A stretch of 56,587 nucleotides of DNA, taken from Fibrobacteria bacterium. Lineage in GTDB: Bacteria; Fibrobacterota; Fibrobacteria; UBA11236. Location of the stretch: contig JANYDA010000014.1 in the NCBI GenBank assembly GCA_025360005.1, positions 1 through 56,587 of the forward strand, read 5' to 3'. The translations under genes were made by a program, and so were the position numbers. Under the pieces are notes generated by a model, which saw only the letters and a program-made list of their open reading frames with translations, was not told the DNA's origin and ran no database searches. This document shows positions 8,495 through 17,765 of this stretch, piece after piece (position 1 is the first letter of the stretch; every line of letters begins with the position of its first letter).

Positions 8495-10714
8495 TCATCG
8501 GCCGTGCACGGCCATGCCGGAAAGTTCCCCAAGGCAGCGCTCCAAATCCTTTTCCACGGAGGGCAGTATGCGACCCCTTTCGCTGGATAAAGCGCTGTAC
8601 CGGGGCCCGGGGGTATTGGGAAAAAGGATGCGGGAGGGAAGAGCCAGCACGGATTCCTCGCCGTACCCCAAGGCACGCGCGATAAAGCGCGCCAAATCCG
8701 CCCAGGTCATGGCCCCGGAATTCGCCAAATGCCAAACCCCGCTTTCCCCGTCCAAGAGGAGATCCAAGCAGACATCCGCCAGCCCTGGAAGATAAGTAGG
8801 CGAAACCGTGATATCCTCCGCGACCATGAGAGGTTCCCGAGTTCGCAGGGCCTCGATATATCGCACCAAGAAACCGGATCCCTCGCCAGGGCCGAAAAAG
8901 GCGCCGGTGCGGACGACCAGGGAGCCCGGGGCCGCTGCAAGCACCCGTCTTTCGGCCTCCGCCTTGCTGCGGCCATAAAGGTTGGGCGGAGAAACCGGAT
9001 CGGATTCCAGGTAGGGCCGGACGGCGTGGCCATTGAAAACCAAATCCGAGGAAAACGTCAGCAGACGTATGGCTTGGCTATCGCAAGCTTCGGCCAGGAC
9101 GGCGGGTCCCAGCGTATTTTCCCGCAGGCATTTTTCGGGTTCGTTTTCGGCGTCCTCCACCCGCACGTAACCCGCGGCATTCAGGATGGCCCAAGGCCGC
9201 ACGTTGTTGATGGCCCTTTTGACGGAGTCCGTATCGGCGACGTCCATTTGGGCGCGGGAAAGCCGCAGGAAGCGAAGCCCGCGTTTACGGCACCTGTTGG
9301 CCAGCACCCGCGCCAGGGTTCCATCCCCGCCTGTGATGAGGATGGGCCGGATCGATTGCGTGCGGACGCGAAACGTCCGGCATGCTCCGGTGATGGGCTC
9401 CGTCGATGCCGCGAAAAAGCGGTCCGTCCTATGCCACCAGCCCGGGTCCGCGGAAACCGGATCCGAAGGCTTATGCCCCGCCGCCAAGCAGGCGATCAGG
9501 CCCGCCAGGGCCGTGGGCCGGGGGCTCGGGGCGCGCACATCGAACGCACCCGGTTCGTAATGGCCATCCAGGCGCGTTACCAGGCTGTTCCATTCGCAAG
9601 CGCCGAACAAAGACCAGGCCGTAACGGCGCGGATGTCCACCCCTTCTTGCTTAAGCCCTTGGGCAGCGATCCAAATTTCACGGAGCCAGCGGACCTGATC
9701 TTCCCGGGTGCAGCCCAAATGGGCTTCCGTGACCGCCAGCGGCTTGCCATATCGCTCCCACGCGTCCCGCAAAAGGTTCCCGGCCCCGGAAATGCGGGCC
9801 TCGTGGACCCTTACGGCTTCGACATCCGCATAGGAATGGCGGCCGTTCCCGCCATGGTAACATTCAGGGTACCTATCCAGGCGGGGATCTAGGAACCGTT
9901 CCCCGGTAAGATAGTAGTTGAACCCCAGGATGTCCGGGGGAACGGACTCTTCCGCGAGCGCGCGCAAATCCCGTTCAAGGATCCCGTGCTCCAGCAAATG
10001 CCGCCATAAATAATGGTGGTTATCCACTTTTCCGCACAGCAAATCGCAGGAAAGCCAGCGGCGTTCATTCTCGAAATCGGCTTGGTAGGCGAGTGGGGGC
10101 TTGGCATGCGTCTTAGCCAGATCTTCGGTGGCTATGAATTTGGCCTGCGGGATGGATTTACGGATGGCGCGCATGGCCCACATGCTGGCCTTGCATTGAG
10201 CCACCAGAATGGCGAGGAAAGCGCGCTCGCTACGCAGATGCGGGAACCAGTGCCCGTAAAGGCCGCTGAAGCGGGCCGTGGTCAGCGGCTCATTAACGGG
10301 AGTGAAGGCATCTACCCAGGGATATCGTTCGGCCACAGAGGCGGCATAGGCGGAAAAAGCGCGCGGGAAACCGGGATCGATAAGGCTGGTCCAGGTGGGG
10401 CCGCTCCCATGGTGCATGAGGCCTGCAATGGGGCGGATCCCCAACTCCCGCATTCGGGCGAGCCTTTCGTCCGGAAAGGACCATATTTTGTGGTTTGGCC
10501 CAAGGGAGCAAACCGTTTCCCAGAGCACCGGATACCGTAGCGTGCGCAGGCCCAAGGCCGCGATGGCGTCGAGATCTTCCGGTCGGGCGGCGTGGCCCGT
10601 CATTTCAATCTGGTTGAAGTATCTATCATGTACCCTATTGAAGGTGCATTCCAACCCACCCCAGATTTCCAAGGATGGATGCCCCCGGCCTGCGGAGTGC
10701 TTTTCCGCGCTCAT
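8495..10714 (-). CDS. GH1 glycosidase-like / RmlD-like reductase fusion
   Basis: A 739-residue two-domain protein. Residues about 15-410 form a family 1 glycoside hydrolase-type barrel with acid/base E142 in TPVNEP and candidate nucleophile E330 in VTEAHLG. Residues about 455-735 form an extended short-chain reductase like dTDP-4-dehydrorhamnose reductase, with ITGGDGTLARVLA at 460-472 and Y580xxxK584. A reductase acting on a nucleotide sugar fused to a retaining-glycosidase fold is unusual; the GH1 part may be a transferase or sugar-binding module (inference). ATGA overlap with glf upstream shows translational coupling, and the glycosyltransferase gene overlaps glf in turn. The cluster context suggests glycan or glycolipid synthesis rather than catabolism. 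Confidence 0.85.
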   Translation of the reverse strand: MSAEKHSAGRGHPSLEIWGGLECTFNRVHDRYFNQIEMTGHAARPEDLDAIAALGLRTLRYPVLWETVCSLGPNHKIWSFPDERLARMRELGIRPIAGLMHHGSGPTWTSLIDPGFPRAFSAYAASVAERYPWVDAFTPVNEPLTTARFSGLYGHWFPHLRSERAFLAILVAQCKASMWAMRAIRKSIPQAKFIATEDLAKTHAKPPLAYQADFENERRWLSCDLLCGKVDNHHYLWRHLLEHGILERDLRALAEESVPPDILGFNYYLTGERFLDPRLDRYPECYHGGNGRHSYADVEAVRVHEARISGAGNLLRDAWERYGKPLAVTEAHLGCTREDQVRWLREIWIAAQGLKQEGVDIRAVTAWSLFGACEWNSLVTRLDGHYEPGAFDVRAPSPRPTALAGLIACLAAGHKPSDPVSADPGWWHRTDRFFAASTEPITGACRTFRVRTQSIRPILITGGDGTLARVLANRCRKRGLRFLRLSRAQMDVADTDSVKRAINNVRPWAILNAAGYVRVEDAENEPEKCLRENTLGPAVLAEACDSQAIRLLTFSSDLVFNGHAVRPYLESDPVSPPNLYGRSKAEAERRVLAAAPGSLVVRTGAFFGPGEGSGFLVRYIEALRTREPLMVAEDITVSPTYLPGLADVCLDLLLDGESGVWHLANSGAMTWADLARFIARALGYGEESVLALPSRILFPNTPGPRYSALSSERGRILPSVEKDLERCLGELSGMAVHGR

Positions 10715-11823
10715 GCCATGGCGGGTTCTTCTTGGGCGGTTTTGCTCAGCTTGCGATATGCAGCCAGCGATTGCGATACCACCTGGTCCATGTTGTAATA
10801 CTTGTAAGTCGCCAATCGCCCGGTAAAAAGGACGTGCGGTAAGGCAGCCGCCAATTGCTGATATTTATGGTACAGTTCGTTGTTTTCTTTACGGGGAACG
10901 GGATAATAGGGATCTCCGGACGCGCGCGGGATTTCGTATACGATGCTGGTATTTTGGTGACGCTGTCCGGTCAGGAACTTGAATTCTGTGACACGCGTAA
11001 AGGGTTGATCCTGCGGATAGTTGATCGTTCCCACGGATTGGAATCGCTCCCTGTCGAGGATTTCGTGCCGGAATTCCAAAGAGCGATACGGCAATTTTCC
11101 GAACTGGTAGTCGAAAAAGGCGTCAATGGGGCCCGTATATATCATCTTACGGAAGGGAATGGAGTCCACCAGCGAACGGTAATCGGTTTTGAGTAGGATG
11201 CTGATATTGGGGTGCGCCAGCATGCGCTGGAAAAGGCGCGTATAGCCATGCAAGGGCATGGCCTGATAGGTATCGGTAAAGTAGCGATCGTCCCGGTTGG
11301 AGCGGATCGGCACGCGCGCGGTCACGGAGGCGTCCAGCTCGGAGGGATCCAGACCCCATTGCTTACGCGTGTATCCCCGGAAGAATTTTTCGTAGAGTTC
11401 CCGTCCCACTTTGCTTACCACCACGTCTTCCGAAGTACGGATGATTTCTTTGGGTTCCGCCAGGGAGGCGAAATAACCTTCTAGTTCCGCCGGTTTCAGG
11501 TTCATGTTATACAAGCGGTTCACCGTGTCCAGATTGATGGGCATCGGCACCAATTGTCCGTCCACGCTCGCAAGCACGCGATGCTCATAGGTGCGCCATT
11601 GCGTGAATTGGGAAAGGTAATCGAATACTTCCTTGGAGTTGGTATGGAAGATATGCGGCCCATAGTCATGAACCAAAAGCCCGGCGTCATTGTAGGAATC
11701 ATATGCATTCCCGGCGATATGGGGACGCTTGTCCACTAGGAGAATTTTTTTCCCGTCATTCGCCAGCCTCTCCGCCAGGACGGATCCGGCGAATCCGGCG
11801 CCCACAATCAGGTAATCAAACAT
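10711..11823 (-). CDS. glf: UDP-galactopyranose mutase
   Basis: A 370-residue flavoprotein that converts UDP-galactopyranose to UDP-galactofuranose in the cytoplasm. Visible features are the N-terminal FAD motif IVGAGFAGSVLAERL, VDKRPHIAGNAYD, the YGPHIFHT block, the YTRKQWG motif, and the C-terminal GRLATYKYYNMDQV signature. I chose the ATG at 11823 because AAAGGGAC precedes it and the length is normal; an in-frame start at 11877 would add 18 residues. It overlaps the upstream glycosyltransferase by 8 bp and the downstream fusion by 4 bp, so the three genes are one transcription and translation unit. Confidence 0.95.
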   Translation of the reverse strand: MFDYLIVGAGFAGSVLAERLANDGKKILLVDKRPHIAGNAYDSYNDAGLLVHDYGPHIFHTNSKEVFDYLSQFTQWRTYEHRVLASVDGQLVPMPINLDTVNRLYNMNLKPAELEGYFASLAEPKEIIRTSEDVVVSKVGRELYEKFFRGYTRKQWGLDPSELDASVTARVPIRSNRDDRYFTDTYQAMPLHGYTRLFQRMLAHPNISILLKTDYRSLVDSIPFRKMIYTGPIDAFFDYQFGKLPYRSLEFRHEILDRERFQSVGTINYPQDQPFTRVTEFKFLTGQRHQNTSIVYEIPRASGDPYYPVPRKENNELYHKYQQLAAALPHVLFTGRLATYKYYNMDQVVSQSLAAYRKLSKTAQEEPAMA

Positions 11824-13018
11824 GGATACGTCCCTTTGCGCCGCGGGATGATTGGCAGATTCTTTCCACAAGGCCATTCATACCGGACCACGTGGTATCC
11901 CAAGACATGTCGGCCATGAAACGCGTGACCTTTTCTTGCCATTTGGCATCCTGCCGCATCGACATGGCCTTTTCGCATTGCCCCACGAAATCCAAGGGCG
12001 TATCGGCGAGCAGCACCAAACCTTCTTTGCCGTAAGGATCGGCCACGTCCTTGATGGAAGTGGAAATCACGGGCAGGCCCGCCGCCAGGTATTCCGGCGT
12101 CTTGGTGGGGCTTATGAACCGGGTGGCCGAGTTATGCGCGAAAGGCATCATGGCCGCATCCCAATGCCCCAGGTACGCGGGAAGTTCCGAATACTCTTTC
12201 TTCCCCAGGTAGTGGATATTGGCGCGCCTGGGAAGCGAGTCCGGATCGATCTTGCAAACCGGCCCAACCAGTATCCATTGCCAGTCCGGGCGCAGCGAAG
12301 CGGCTTCGGAAAGCAATCCCAGATCCATGCGCTCGTCCACTACGCCATGGAAGCCTACGCGCGGGCGCGGGATGGAAGCCTGGTCCTGCGGATCCTTGCC
12401 GGGAAAACGGGCTTGGAGAAAATGCGCCTTATCGATACTGCTGGGAAAGGCATGCACATTGTGATGCCGGCTCTTCTTGGCCTCGTATAGGCTTGCACCG
12501 CCCGTTAAAACCAGATCCGCTTTGGCCATCATCCGCCTTTCCATATCGACCATCTCCGGCGGCGCTCCGGAGAAAGCCGACAGCTCATCCATGCAATCGA
12601 AGACCGTCATGATAGGTTTCAGATGGGCGGAGAATGAAAGCGCCATAGGCGTGTAATACCAGGCTACCCAATCCTTGATACGCCAGCGATCCAGAGCGCT
12701 GTCCATGAGATCTCGCATGGTCTGCTCCCATTCCCCTTCTTGCATATGGAAGGGTAAACGGGGCACCAATAGCGTCACATTTTCCTGACGGGCCGCAATC
12801 AGGAAGTTGGCTTGATGCCAATCCCCGAAAACGGGCTCCTCCACGAAAAACACGCGTCTTTCCTTTGCGAAACGCGTAAGAATATGTTGGGGGCGCTGGA
12901 AAACAAAGTCCCAACGCAGATGGGAAAAGCAAATCAGGTCCGGCTTGGCGGCGCCGGCCGGCGCTTCAAGCGGAACCAATGACTCATCACGCGCATGTGT
13001 TAAACCTTGAGAGTGCAT
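11816..13018 (-). CDS. Glycosyltransferase (GT4/GT1-like)
   Basis: A 400-residue soluble GT-B glycosyltransferase. The N-terminal block ICFSHLRWDFVFQRPQH with FFVEEP, followed by PRPRVGFHGVVDERMD, a WILVGP strand and TKTPEYLAAGLPVIST with downstream acidic residues, matches glycosyltransferases found beside glf genes. The donor-binding motif ...KTPEYLAAGLPV lies near 330-345. An in-frame start at 13078 exists, but GGAG followed by an A-tract favours the ATG at 13018. With glf next, UDP-galactofuranose is a plausible donor. It is the first gene of the minus-strand trio. Confidence 0.85.
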   Translation of the reverse strand: MHSQGLTHARDESLVPLEAPAGAAKPDLICFSHLRWDFVFQRPQHILTRFAKERRVFFVEEPVFGDWHQANFLIAARQENVTLLVPRLPFHMQEGEWEQTMRDLMDSALDRWRIKDWVAWYYTPMALSFSAHLKPIMTVFDCMDELSAFSGAPPEMVDMERRMMAKADLVLTGGASLYEAKKSRHHNVHAFPSSIDKAHFLQARFPGKDPQDQASIPRPRVGFHGVVDERMDLGLLSEAASLRPDWQWILVGPVCKIDPDSLPRRANIHYLGKKEYSELPAYLGHWDAAMMPFAHNSATRFISPTKTPEYLAAGLPVISTSIKDVADPYGKEGLVLLADTPLDFVGQCEKAMSMRQDAKWQEKVTRFMADMSWDTTWSGMNGLVERICQSSRGAKGRIHV

Positions 13019-13314
13019 TTTTTTCTCCATTTTAGGCATGAACATGATTCGGACGTTGCCGCATTCGATCGAACTCAACTAATGCAAGGTTTAGGAAGCA
13101 ATATCCCCCGAATGGCTCGCTAAGGAAAAATGCTGGGGATTTTCACATTCTCTTCCGGAAAAAGCGTAACGCCCCGCACACAGGCGAACGCCAGGTCTTT
13201 TATCCAATCCAACTTATTCATGAGGGGATATTTCAAGGGACAGTCCGCTCGCGAGGCATCTATGCCGGGCGGCGTCGATTCATTCCTATTGATTTCCATG
13301 CAACCCTCCGATGG
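13019..13314. other. Intergenic spacer without a recognised gene
   Basis: This spacer lies between the 5' end of the glycosyltransferase gene and the 3' end of the GH1 gene. It should hold the promoter of the glycosyltransferase-glf-GH1/RmlD unit. A 62-codon plus-strand frame (13130-13318) has no good ribosome site or family resemblance. Confidence 0.45.
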
Positions 13315-14637
13315 TTAAAAAATGGTCCGGCCTTCTTCATATGGGATGGCCGACGCCAGAAAATCGCGTTCTTCCGCCATAAGCGTGGGCCGCATATCCA
13401 GGCAAAGGCTTTCCATGGGCAGGATGTTCTTCCATTGCTGCACCAAGGTTCGATACGCCTCCCCCACGGGGCGGATCTTGCGATCCAGGTCATACAACCC
13501 TAGCGGGTTGACCCGGTTGTTTTCTTCGCGCAGGGCCGTGTCCCAATCGATTTGATCCAGTAGGCTATACCAAGTGAATCCCACGATTGGGACGCCATCC
13601 TGCTTAAGGCGGATCATATTGACCCACTCTTTCCAAAGCCAGGCCGGGGCCCTTTCGGAATCCATGAAATTGGTTTCCGTGTGCATGACGGGAAGGTGAT
13701 AGCGCTCGAAATATTGCCTGGTAATGACATAGTACCCGAATATCTCTCCCGAAGGCTTAACAGGACCCGAATCCTGCACCAAGTGCTCATTGGTGATGTA
13801 ATAATCGTTGCCCATGATGCAGCGCGGTTTGAGACCCGCGCCGATATGGTGGAACCAATGGTATTTATCCCGCGTCATTCCGTTATCGAGTAAGTACTCG
13901 TACATATAGGCCGCTACGTCGTAGCCATAGCAGAGGTCGAGGGAAAGGAAGCGCTTCTGGTTGAAGTGCTCGGCCCTATCGAAAGCCTTAGGCTCCGCCG
14001 GATGGAAATATTCCGTGGATTCGCTTTGGATGAAAATGGCTCCGGCCTGCACGCGCACGATGGCCGCTTCCGCCATCAGGTTGGCCTCGGCCAGGTGCGT
14101 GAGAGCGGTTACGAAGGCCCGGTCGGAAGTCAATCTCTCGTTCCACCAACCCCATTGCGCCGAGAACGTAGCGGTGATGAAGATTTCATTGACCGGAGTA
14201 TAGAAACGCACCCAGGGATAACGCTTGGCGAACTCGCCTGCGTACTGCGCGAAAAGCGGAGGCCAATCCGGATTCTGGAAATTGCCCAGCCAATCCGGCA
14301 AACCGAAATGGCAAAGATCGATGATGGGGATGATATTCAGGCGGTGCATTTCCCCCATCGCCAGATCCGTAAAGCTCCAATCGTATTTATCCGGTCCCGT
14401 GTGGGTAAGGTGATAAGGCGGACCCCAGCGAAGGTACTCCAAGCCGAGTTCGCGCACCAGCGCGAAATCCTCTTTCCACCGGCGGTAGTGGCCGGTTTTT
14501 TCCATCTCGTCTACCCGCGCGTCTTTTCCGTCTGCACCGGAAATCACCGGATAGCTGTTTTCTATGCCTGTGGCGAACATAAAAGAGCGCGCTCCCGGAT
14601 AAAGCTGGGGGCGATTTTTTCTGTTTATGATTTCCAT
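13315..14637 (-). CDS. GH1 family beta-glycosidase-like protein
   Basis: A 440-residue single-domain family 1 glycoside hydrolase. E151 in YTPVNEIF is the expected acid/base and E321 in MHTETNF the expected nucleophile. Other barrel motifs are LRWGPPYHLTH, IDLCHFGLPDWL and GFTWYSLLDQIDW. No signal peptide is seen, so it is probably cytoplasmic. The open frame extends to 14874, but residues before MEIINRKNRP are not family-like and would overlap galK; the 14637 ATG follows GGGATGGG. It is paralogous to the GH1 half of the fusion. Substrate specificity cannot be read from sequence. Confidence 0.85.
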   Translation of the reverse strand: MEIINRKNRPQLYPGARSFMFATGIENSYPVISGADGKDARVDEMEKTGHYRRWKEDFALVRELGLEYLRWGPPYHLTHTGPDKYDWSFTDLAMGEMHRLNIIPIIDLCHFGLPDWLGNFQNPDWPPLFAQYAGEFAKRYPWVRFYTPVNEIFITATFSAQWGWWNERLTSDRAFVTALTHLAEANLMAEAAIVRVQAGAIFIQSESTEYFHPAEPKAFDRAEHFNQKRFLSLDLCYGYDVAAYMYEYLLDNGMTRDKYHWFHHIGAGLKPRCIMGNDYYITNEHLVQDSGPVKPSGEIFGYYVITRQYFERYHLPVMHTETNFMDSERAPAWLWKEWVNMIRLKQDGVPIVGFTWYSLLDQIDWDTALREENNRVNPLGLYDLDRKIRPVGEAYRTLVQQWKNILPMESLCLDMRPTLMAEERDFLASAIPYEEGRTIF

Positions 14638-14758
14638 TACCCATCCCCGGCCTATAGCCACACCATCGAAGATAAATTCCCAGGGAAGGGAAGGGAATTT
14701 TTTCTGAAGAGGATTTGCCTCACGCGCGCATGCGCAAGCTTGTTTCTTAGGAAGAATG

Positions 14759-15937
14759 ATGCATGGCAACGATCTCATCCATATGGTATGGAAGAATTTC
14801 GGCGAAGCGTACGGCGCGGATCCGGCCTGGGTGGTCCGCACTCCCGGCCGCGTGAATCTTATCGGCGAGCACACGGATTATAATGGCGGTTGGGCCATGC
14901 CATTCGCTATCGGCGAGCGCATGATCATGGCCGGAGGCTATGCCTCCGACAGGACCCGTCTACGGGCCCTGGACATGCGCGATACCGTGGAATTCGATTC
15001 CCGGGAACTTCCCGCGCCGCGCCACCGGCATTGGTCCAACTATCTGATCGGCGTCATGGCGGAATTTTCCGCCCGGGGATTCGCCCTCCCCCAACTAAAC
15101 GCCTGCTTCGCGGGGAACCTTCCGCAGGGGGGCGGCTTATCCAGTTCCGCTGCGCTCTCCAATTGCATGGCCATGCTGGTCGATAAGAGCATCGGGAGTT
15201 CGCTTCCCAAACAAGAGCTTGCCCTCATATCCCAAGGATGCGAACATCATTATGCGGGCGTGATGTGCGGCATCATGGATCAATACGCCACATTATTTTG
15301 TAAACAGGATCACGCGTTATTGCTTGATTGCCGTTCGCGCTCCTACCGCCATGTGCCCTTGCATATCCTTCCCTATCGTTTGGTGCTCATCAATTCCATG
15401 ATCAAACATGACCTGGCGGAAGGTGCATACAATCAAAGGCGAAGGGAGTGCGAAAGCGCCTTGGCGAGCCTGCGCGTTAAGCATCCCCTGATGCAGGATC
15501 TGCGCGATTGCAGCCCGGAAATATTGGCGGACGCGCGAGCGCGCCTGACCGAAACCGAATATCGTCGCGTCTCCCATCAGGTGGGGGAAAACCATAGGGT
15601 GCTGGCCGCGGAAAAGGCCCTGCGGGCGGGCGACCTTCCTTCGCTCGGCCGGCTAATGCATGCATCGCATATCTCGCTTGCCGAAAACTTTGAAGTGAGT
15701 TCGCCCGAGCAGGATTTTCTGGTGGCTAGCGCCATGGACCTGAAAGGAGTGCTGGGAGCGCGCATGACCGGCGGGGGATTCGGAGGCAACGTCATTTGCC
15801 TGGTGCATCAGGACCGTTGCGAGGAATTGCGCCTATCAATCGGCGCCGGGTACCTGACGCGATTCGGTAAAACGCCGGAGTTCCATCTTTGCTCCCCGGA
15901 GGACGGGGCTTCTTTTGAGGAAGCCGGTCCGCCGTGA
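14759..15937 (+). CDS. galK: Galactokinase
   Basis: A 392-residue GHMP kinase that phosphorylates galactose at C1 with ATP (Leloir pathway, cytoplasm). All three family blocks are present: the galactokinase signature GRVNLIGEHTDYNGG, the ATP loop LPQGGGLSSSAALS, and MTGGGFGGN near the C-terminus. The catalytic Asp is in CGIMDQYATLF. Two ATGs abut at 14756 and 14759; AGGA spacing favours the second. It is divergent from the GH1 gene over about 120 bp, so the two may share control. Galactose-1-phosphate feeds UDP-galactose, the substrate of Glf encoded nearby. Confidence 0.95.
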   Translation: MHGNDLIHMVWKNFGEAYGADPAWVVRTPGRVNLIGEHTDYNGGWAMPFAIGERMIMAGGYASDRTRLRALDMRDTVEFDSRELPAPRHRHWSNYLIGVMAEFSARGFALPQLNACFAGNLPQGGGLSSSAALSNCMAMLVDKSIGSSLPKQELALISQGCEHHYAGVMCGIMDQYATLFCKQDHALLLDCRSRSYRHVPLHILPYRLVLINSMIKHDLAEGAYNQRRRECESALASLRVKHPLMQDLRDCSPEILADARARLTETEYRRVSHQVGENHRVLAAEKALRAGDLPSLGRLMHASHISLAENFEVSSPEQDFLVASAMDLKGVLGARMTGGGFGGNVICLVHQDRCEELRLSIGAGYLTRFGKTPEFHLCSPEDGASFEEAGPP

Positions 15938-15944
15938 AAGCATG

Positions 15945-17534
15945 CTAAGTATTCGCATTCAGATGCGCGGGACGGAGCAAATCGTTCACTGATTTTACCG
16001 GGTTGAAATAATCTGATGGCGCCTCCACGAAAATGGTATTCCAGAAAGCCATTGAACCGTTCCACAGGCCCGGCAACTCCAGCGCCCGCAAATCGCCTGC
16101 GGCCCCGGATTTCACGGTGATGAACCCCGCATCCGGATCGCGGAATTCCTGCAGCTGGAACGGCATCCCATCTACGTCCCGCAAGCCGCAAACCATGTCC
16201 GTAGGATTGAAGTAGGAGGAGGAGTTTGCGATCGCCATCTGAGCGGGATTGCTTCGATCAATCTGCGGAGTCTCCACGATTTGCAACCGCGTGGAACCAT
16301 CCGGATAGCGCACCCAGAACGGCCCGCCTCCCGGCTCGCCCCGGTTCTCCACCATGGCGCAAACGCGCACAGGCCGATCCAGCAATGCGATCACGAATTC
16401 CCGCATGGATCCGGATCCGGAAAACAGCCGATGCTCTTTTTTCCAATGCGGGGGAAGCCGCACGCCGAGATCGCGTTCCAGGAAATGCACCGCGTTCTCC
16501 AACCTGGATTCATCCGGCGATGCCCTGATGGCCCCAAGCAAACGGAAAATCTCGGACTGGATCTGCACCAGTAAGCCGCCCATGGTTCTGCGCCAGGAAG
16601 TGATGTCGGCGCGGACGGCATCGGGAACCACATTATCGATATTCTTGATGAAGACGATATCTCCCCCGCATTCGGAAAGGTTCTTCAGCAATGCCCCATG
16701 CCCGCCCGGCCGGAATACCAATGTTCCGTCCGGGTTGCGCGCCGGTTCCCCATTGTCGTCGGCCGCCAGCGTATCCGTGGCCGGGTCCTGTCCGGAGATT
16801 TCCACCTGGAAGCGGACGCGCTTCGATTCGAATTTACGTACGGCCTCTCGCAAGGCCGTTTCGATTGCCTGACGATGCTCGGGGGAAACGGTAAAATGCA
16901 ATCTGCAAATCCCTTGGCTGTCCCGCACCAGCTTCCTGGCTTCCGCCAAATGTTCTTCCAAGGCGGTGCGGTTCCCATCCGGATAAGCGTGGAATGGGAT
17001 GAGGGCTTTCGGCTTCTTCCCGTATCCCAAGCCCCCGGCGCCCAGCAAACCTTCCAAGATGGGACGGTAGTCGCCCGATCGCAACGAGTCCTCGAAATCC
17101 TTACCATGCGCGGCCAAATTCCGCTTGAGCTCGGCATGGAATGGAAAGCGATGCAGGCCGCGGATCCAATCGGAAAATTCTTTTTCGTCAGCATCCGCGG
17201 GGCTAATGGCGTTTTCGGAAATAGGGACCATGGGATTTCCCCGGCGCCTTGACTTGGCGAGCAAGGATTTGAACAGGCGCGTAGCCGCACCGGACGCGGG
17301 AACGAACTGCATGGCACGGCCTTGGGCGCATGCTTCGGCATATTTTTCCAAGAGAGCTTCCTGCAACTTGGGCGTAAGCTTGAGGATGCCATTGCCGGTA
17401 CGGGCAGCCTCTGACAACGATGCAAAAGATTGGCCTCGCCGGAAAATTTCCAACTGCGCTAAAGCGGTTTCTTCCGTCGTGCCTTTGGCCCGGATCTGCG
17501 TCAGATCGGCAGGTGAAAATAAGGAGCGATTCAT
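15945..17534 (-). CDS. DUF4301 family protein
   Basis: A 529-residue soluble protein of the DUF4301 family, known mainly from Bacteroidetes and of unknown function. Recognisable segments are QFVPASGAATRLFK near the N-terminus, KALIPFHAYPDGNRTALEEH, RPGGHGALLKNL followed by DIVFIKNIDNVVPD, and a C-terminal SSYFNPTDMVCGLRD. The GGHGALL and IKNIDNV strands recall nucleotidyltransferase-type folds, but that is only suggestive. I chose the ATG at 17534 because GGAG lies 8 bases upstream; the longer frame to 17801 has an implausible N-terminus and would overlap the divergent gene. It converges with galK, 7 bp apart. Confidence 0.85.
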   Translation of the reverse strand: MNRSLFSPADLTQIRAKGTTEETALAQLEIFRRGQSFASLSEAARTGNGILKLTPKLQEALLEKYAEACAQGRAMQFVPASGAATRLFKSLLAKSRRRGNPMVPISENAISPADADEKEFSDWIRGLHRFPFHAELKRNLAAHGKDFEDSLRSGDYRPILEGLLGAGGLGYGKKPKALIPFHAYPDGNRTALEEHLAEARKLVRDSQGICRLHFTVSPEHRQAIETALREAVRKFESKRVRFQVEISGQDPATDTLAADDNGEPARNPDGTLVFRPGGHGALLKNLSECGGDIVFIKNIDNVVPDAVRADITSWRRTMGGLLVQIQSEIFRLLGAIRASPDESRLENAVHFLERDLGVRLPPHWKKEHRLFSGSGSMREFVIALLDRPVRVCAMVENRGEPGGGPFWVRYPDGSTRLQIVETPQIDRSNPAQMAIANSSSYFNPTDMVCGLRDVDGMPFQLQEFRDPDAGFITVKSGAAGDLRALELPGLWNGSMAFWNTIFVEAPSDYFNPVKSVNDLLRPAHLNANT

Positions 17535-17609
17535 GATATGGTCTCCGGAATGTACAGTCGAAAATATGTTTGCCAGCCGGGGGGTACCTAAATACCGTGA
17601 AATGATTAT

Positions 17610-17654
17610 CGCAATTGCGGATCGAAAAAAACGTGTAATCCCGGATCTGATTAC
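17610..17654. promoter_or_regulatory. Palindromes in the DUF4301 / FAD-Rieske divergent promoter region
   Basis: Two dyads lie in the 231-bp spacer between the divergent genes. CGCAATTGCG at 17610-17619 is a perfect palindrome. GTAATC (17635-17640) and GATTAC (17649-17654) form a 6-8-6 inverted repeat. Both could be operators controlling one or both genes. Confidence 0.35.
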
Positions 17655-17765
17655 GAATGGAGCGGCAAGTTTACGTTGTCCACCCGCGATGAATCCTTTT
17701 GTTTGGGAGTATCCGTAGCATTTGTTTGAAAGGCAAGAAATGAAAACGCATCGGCGGAAAAACCA

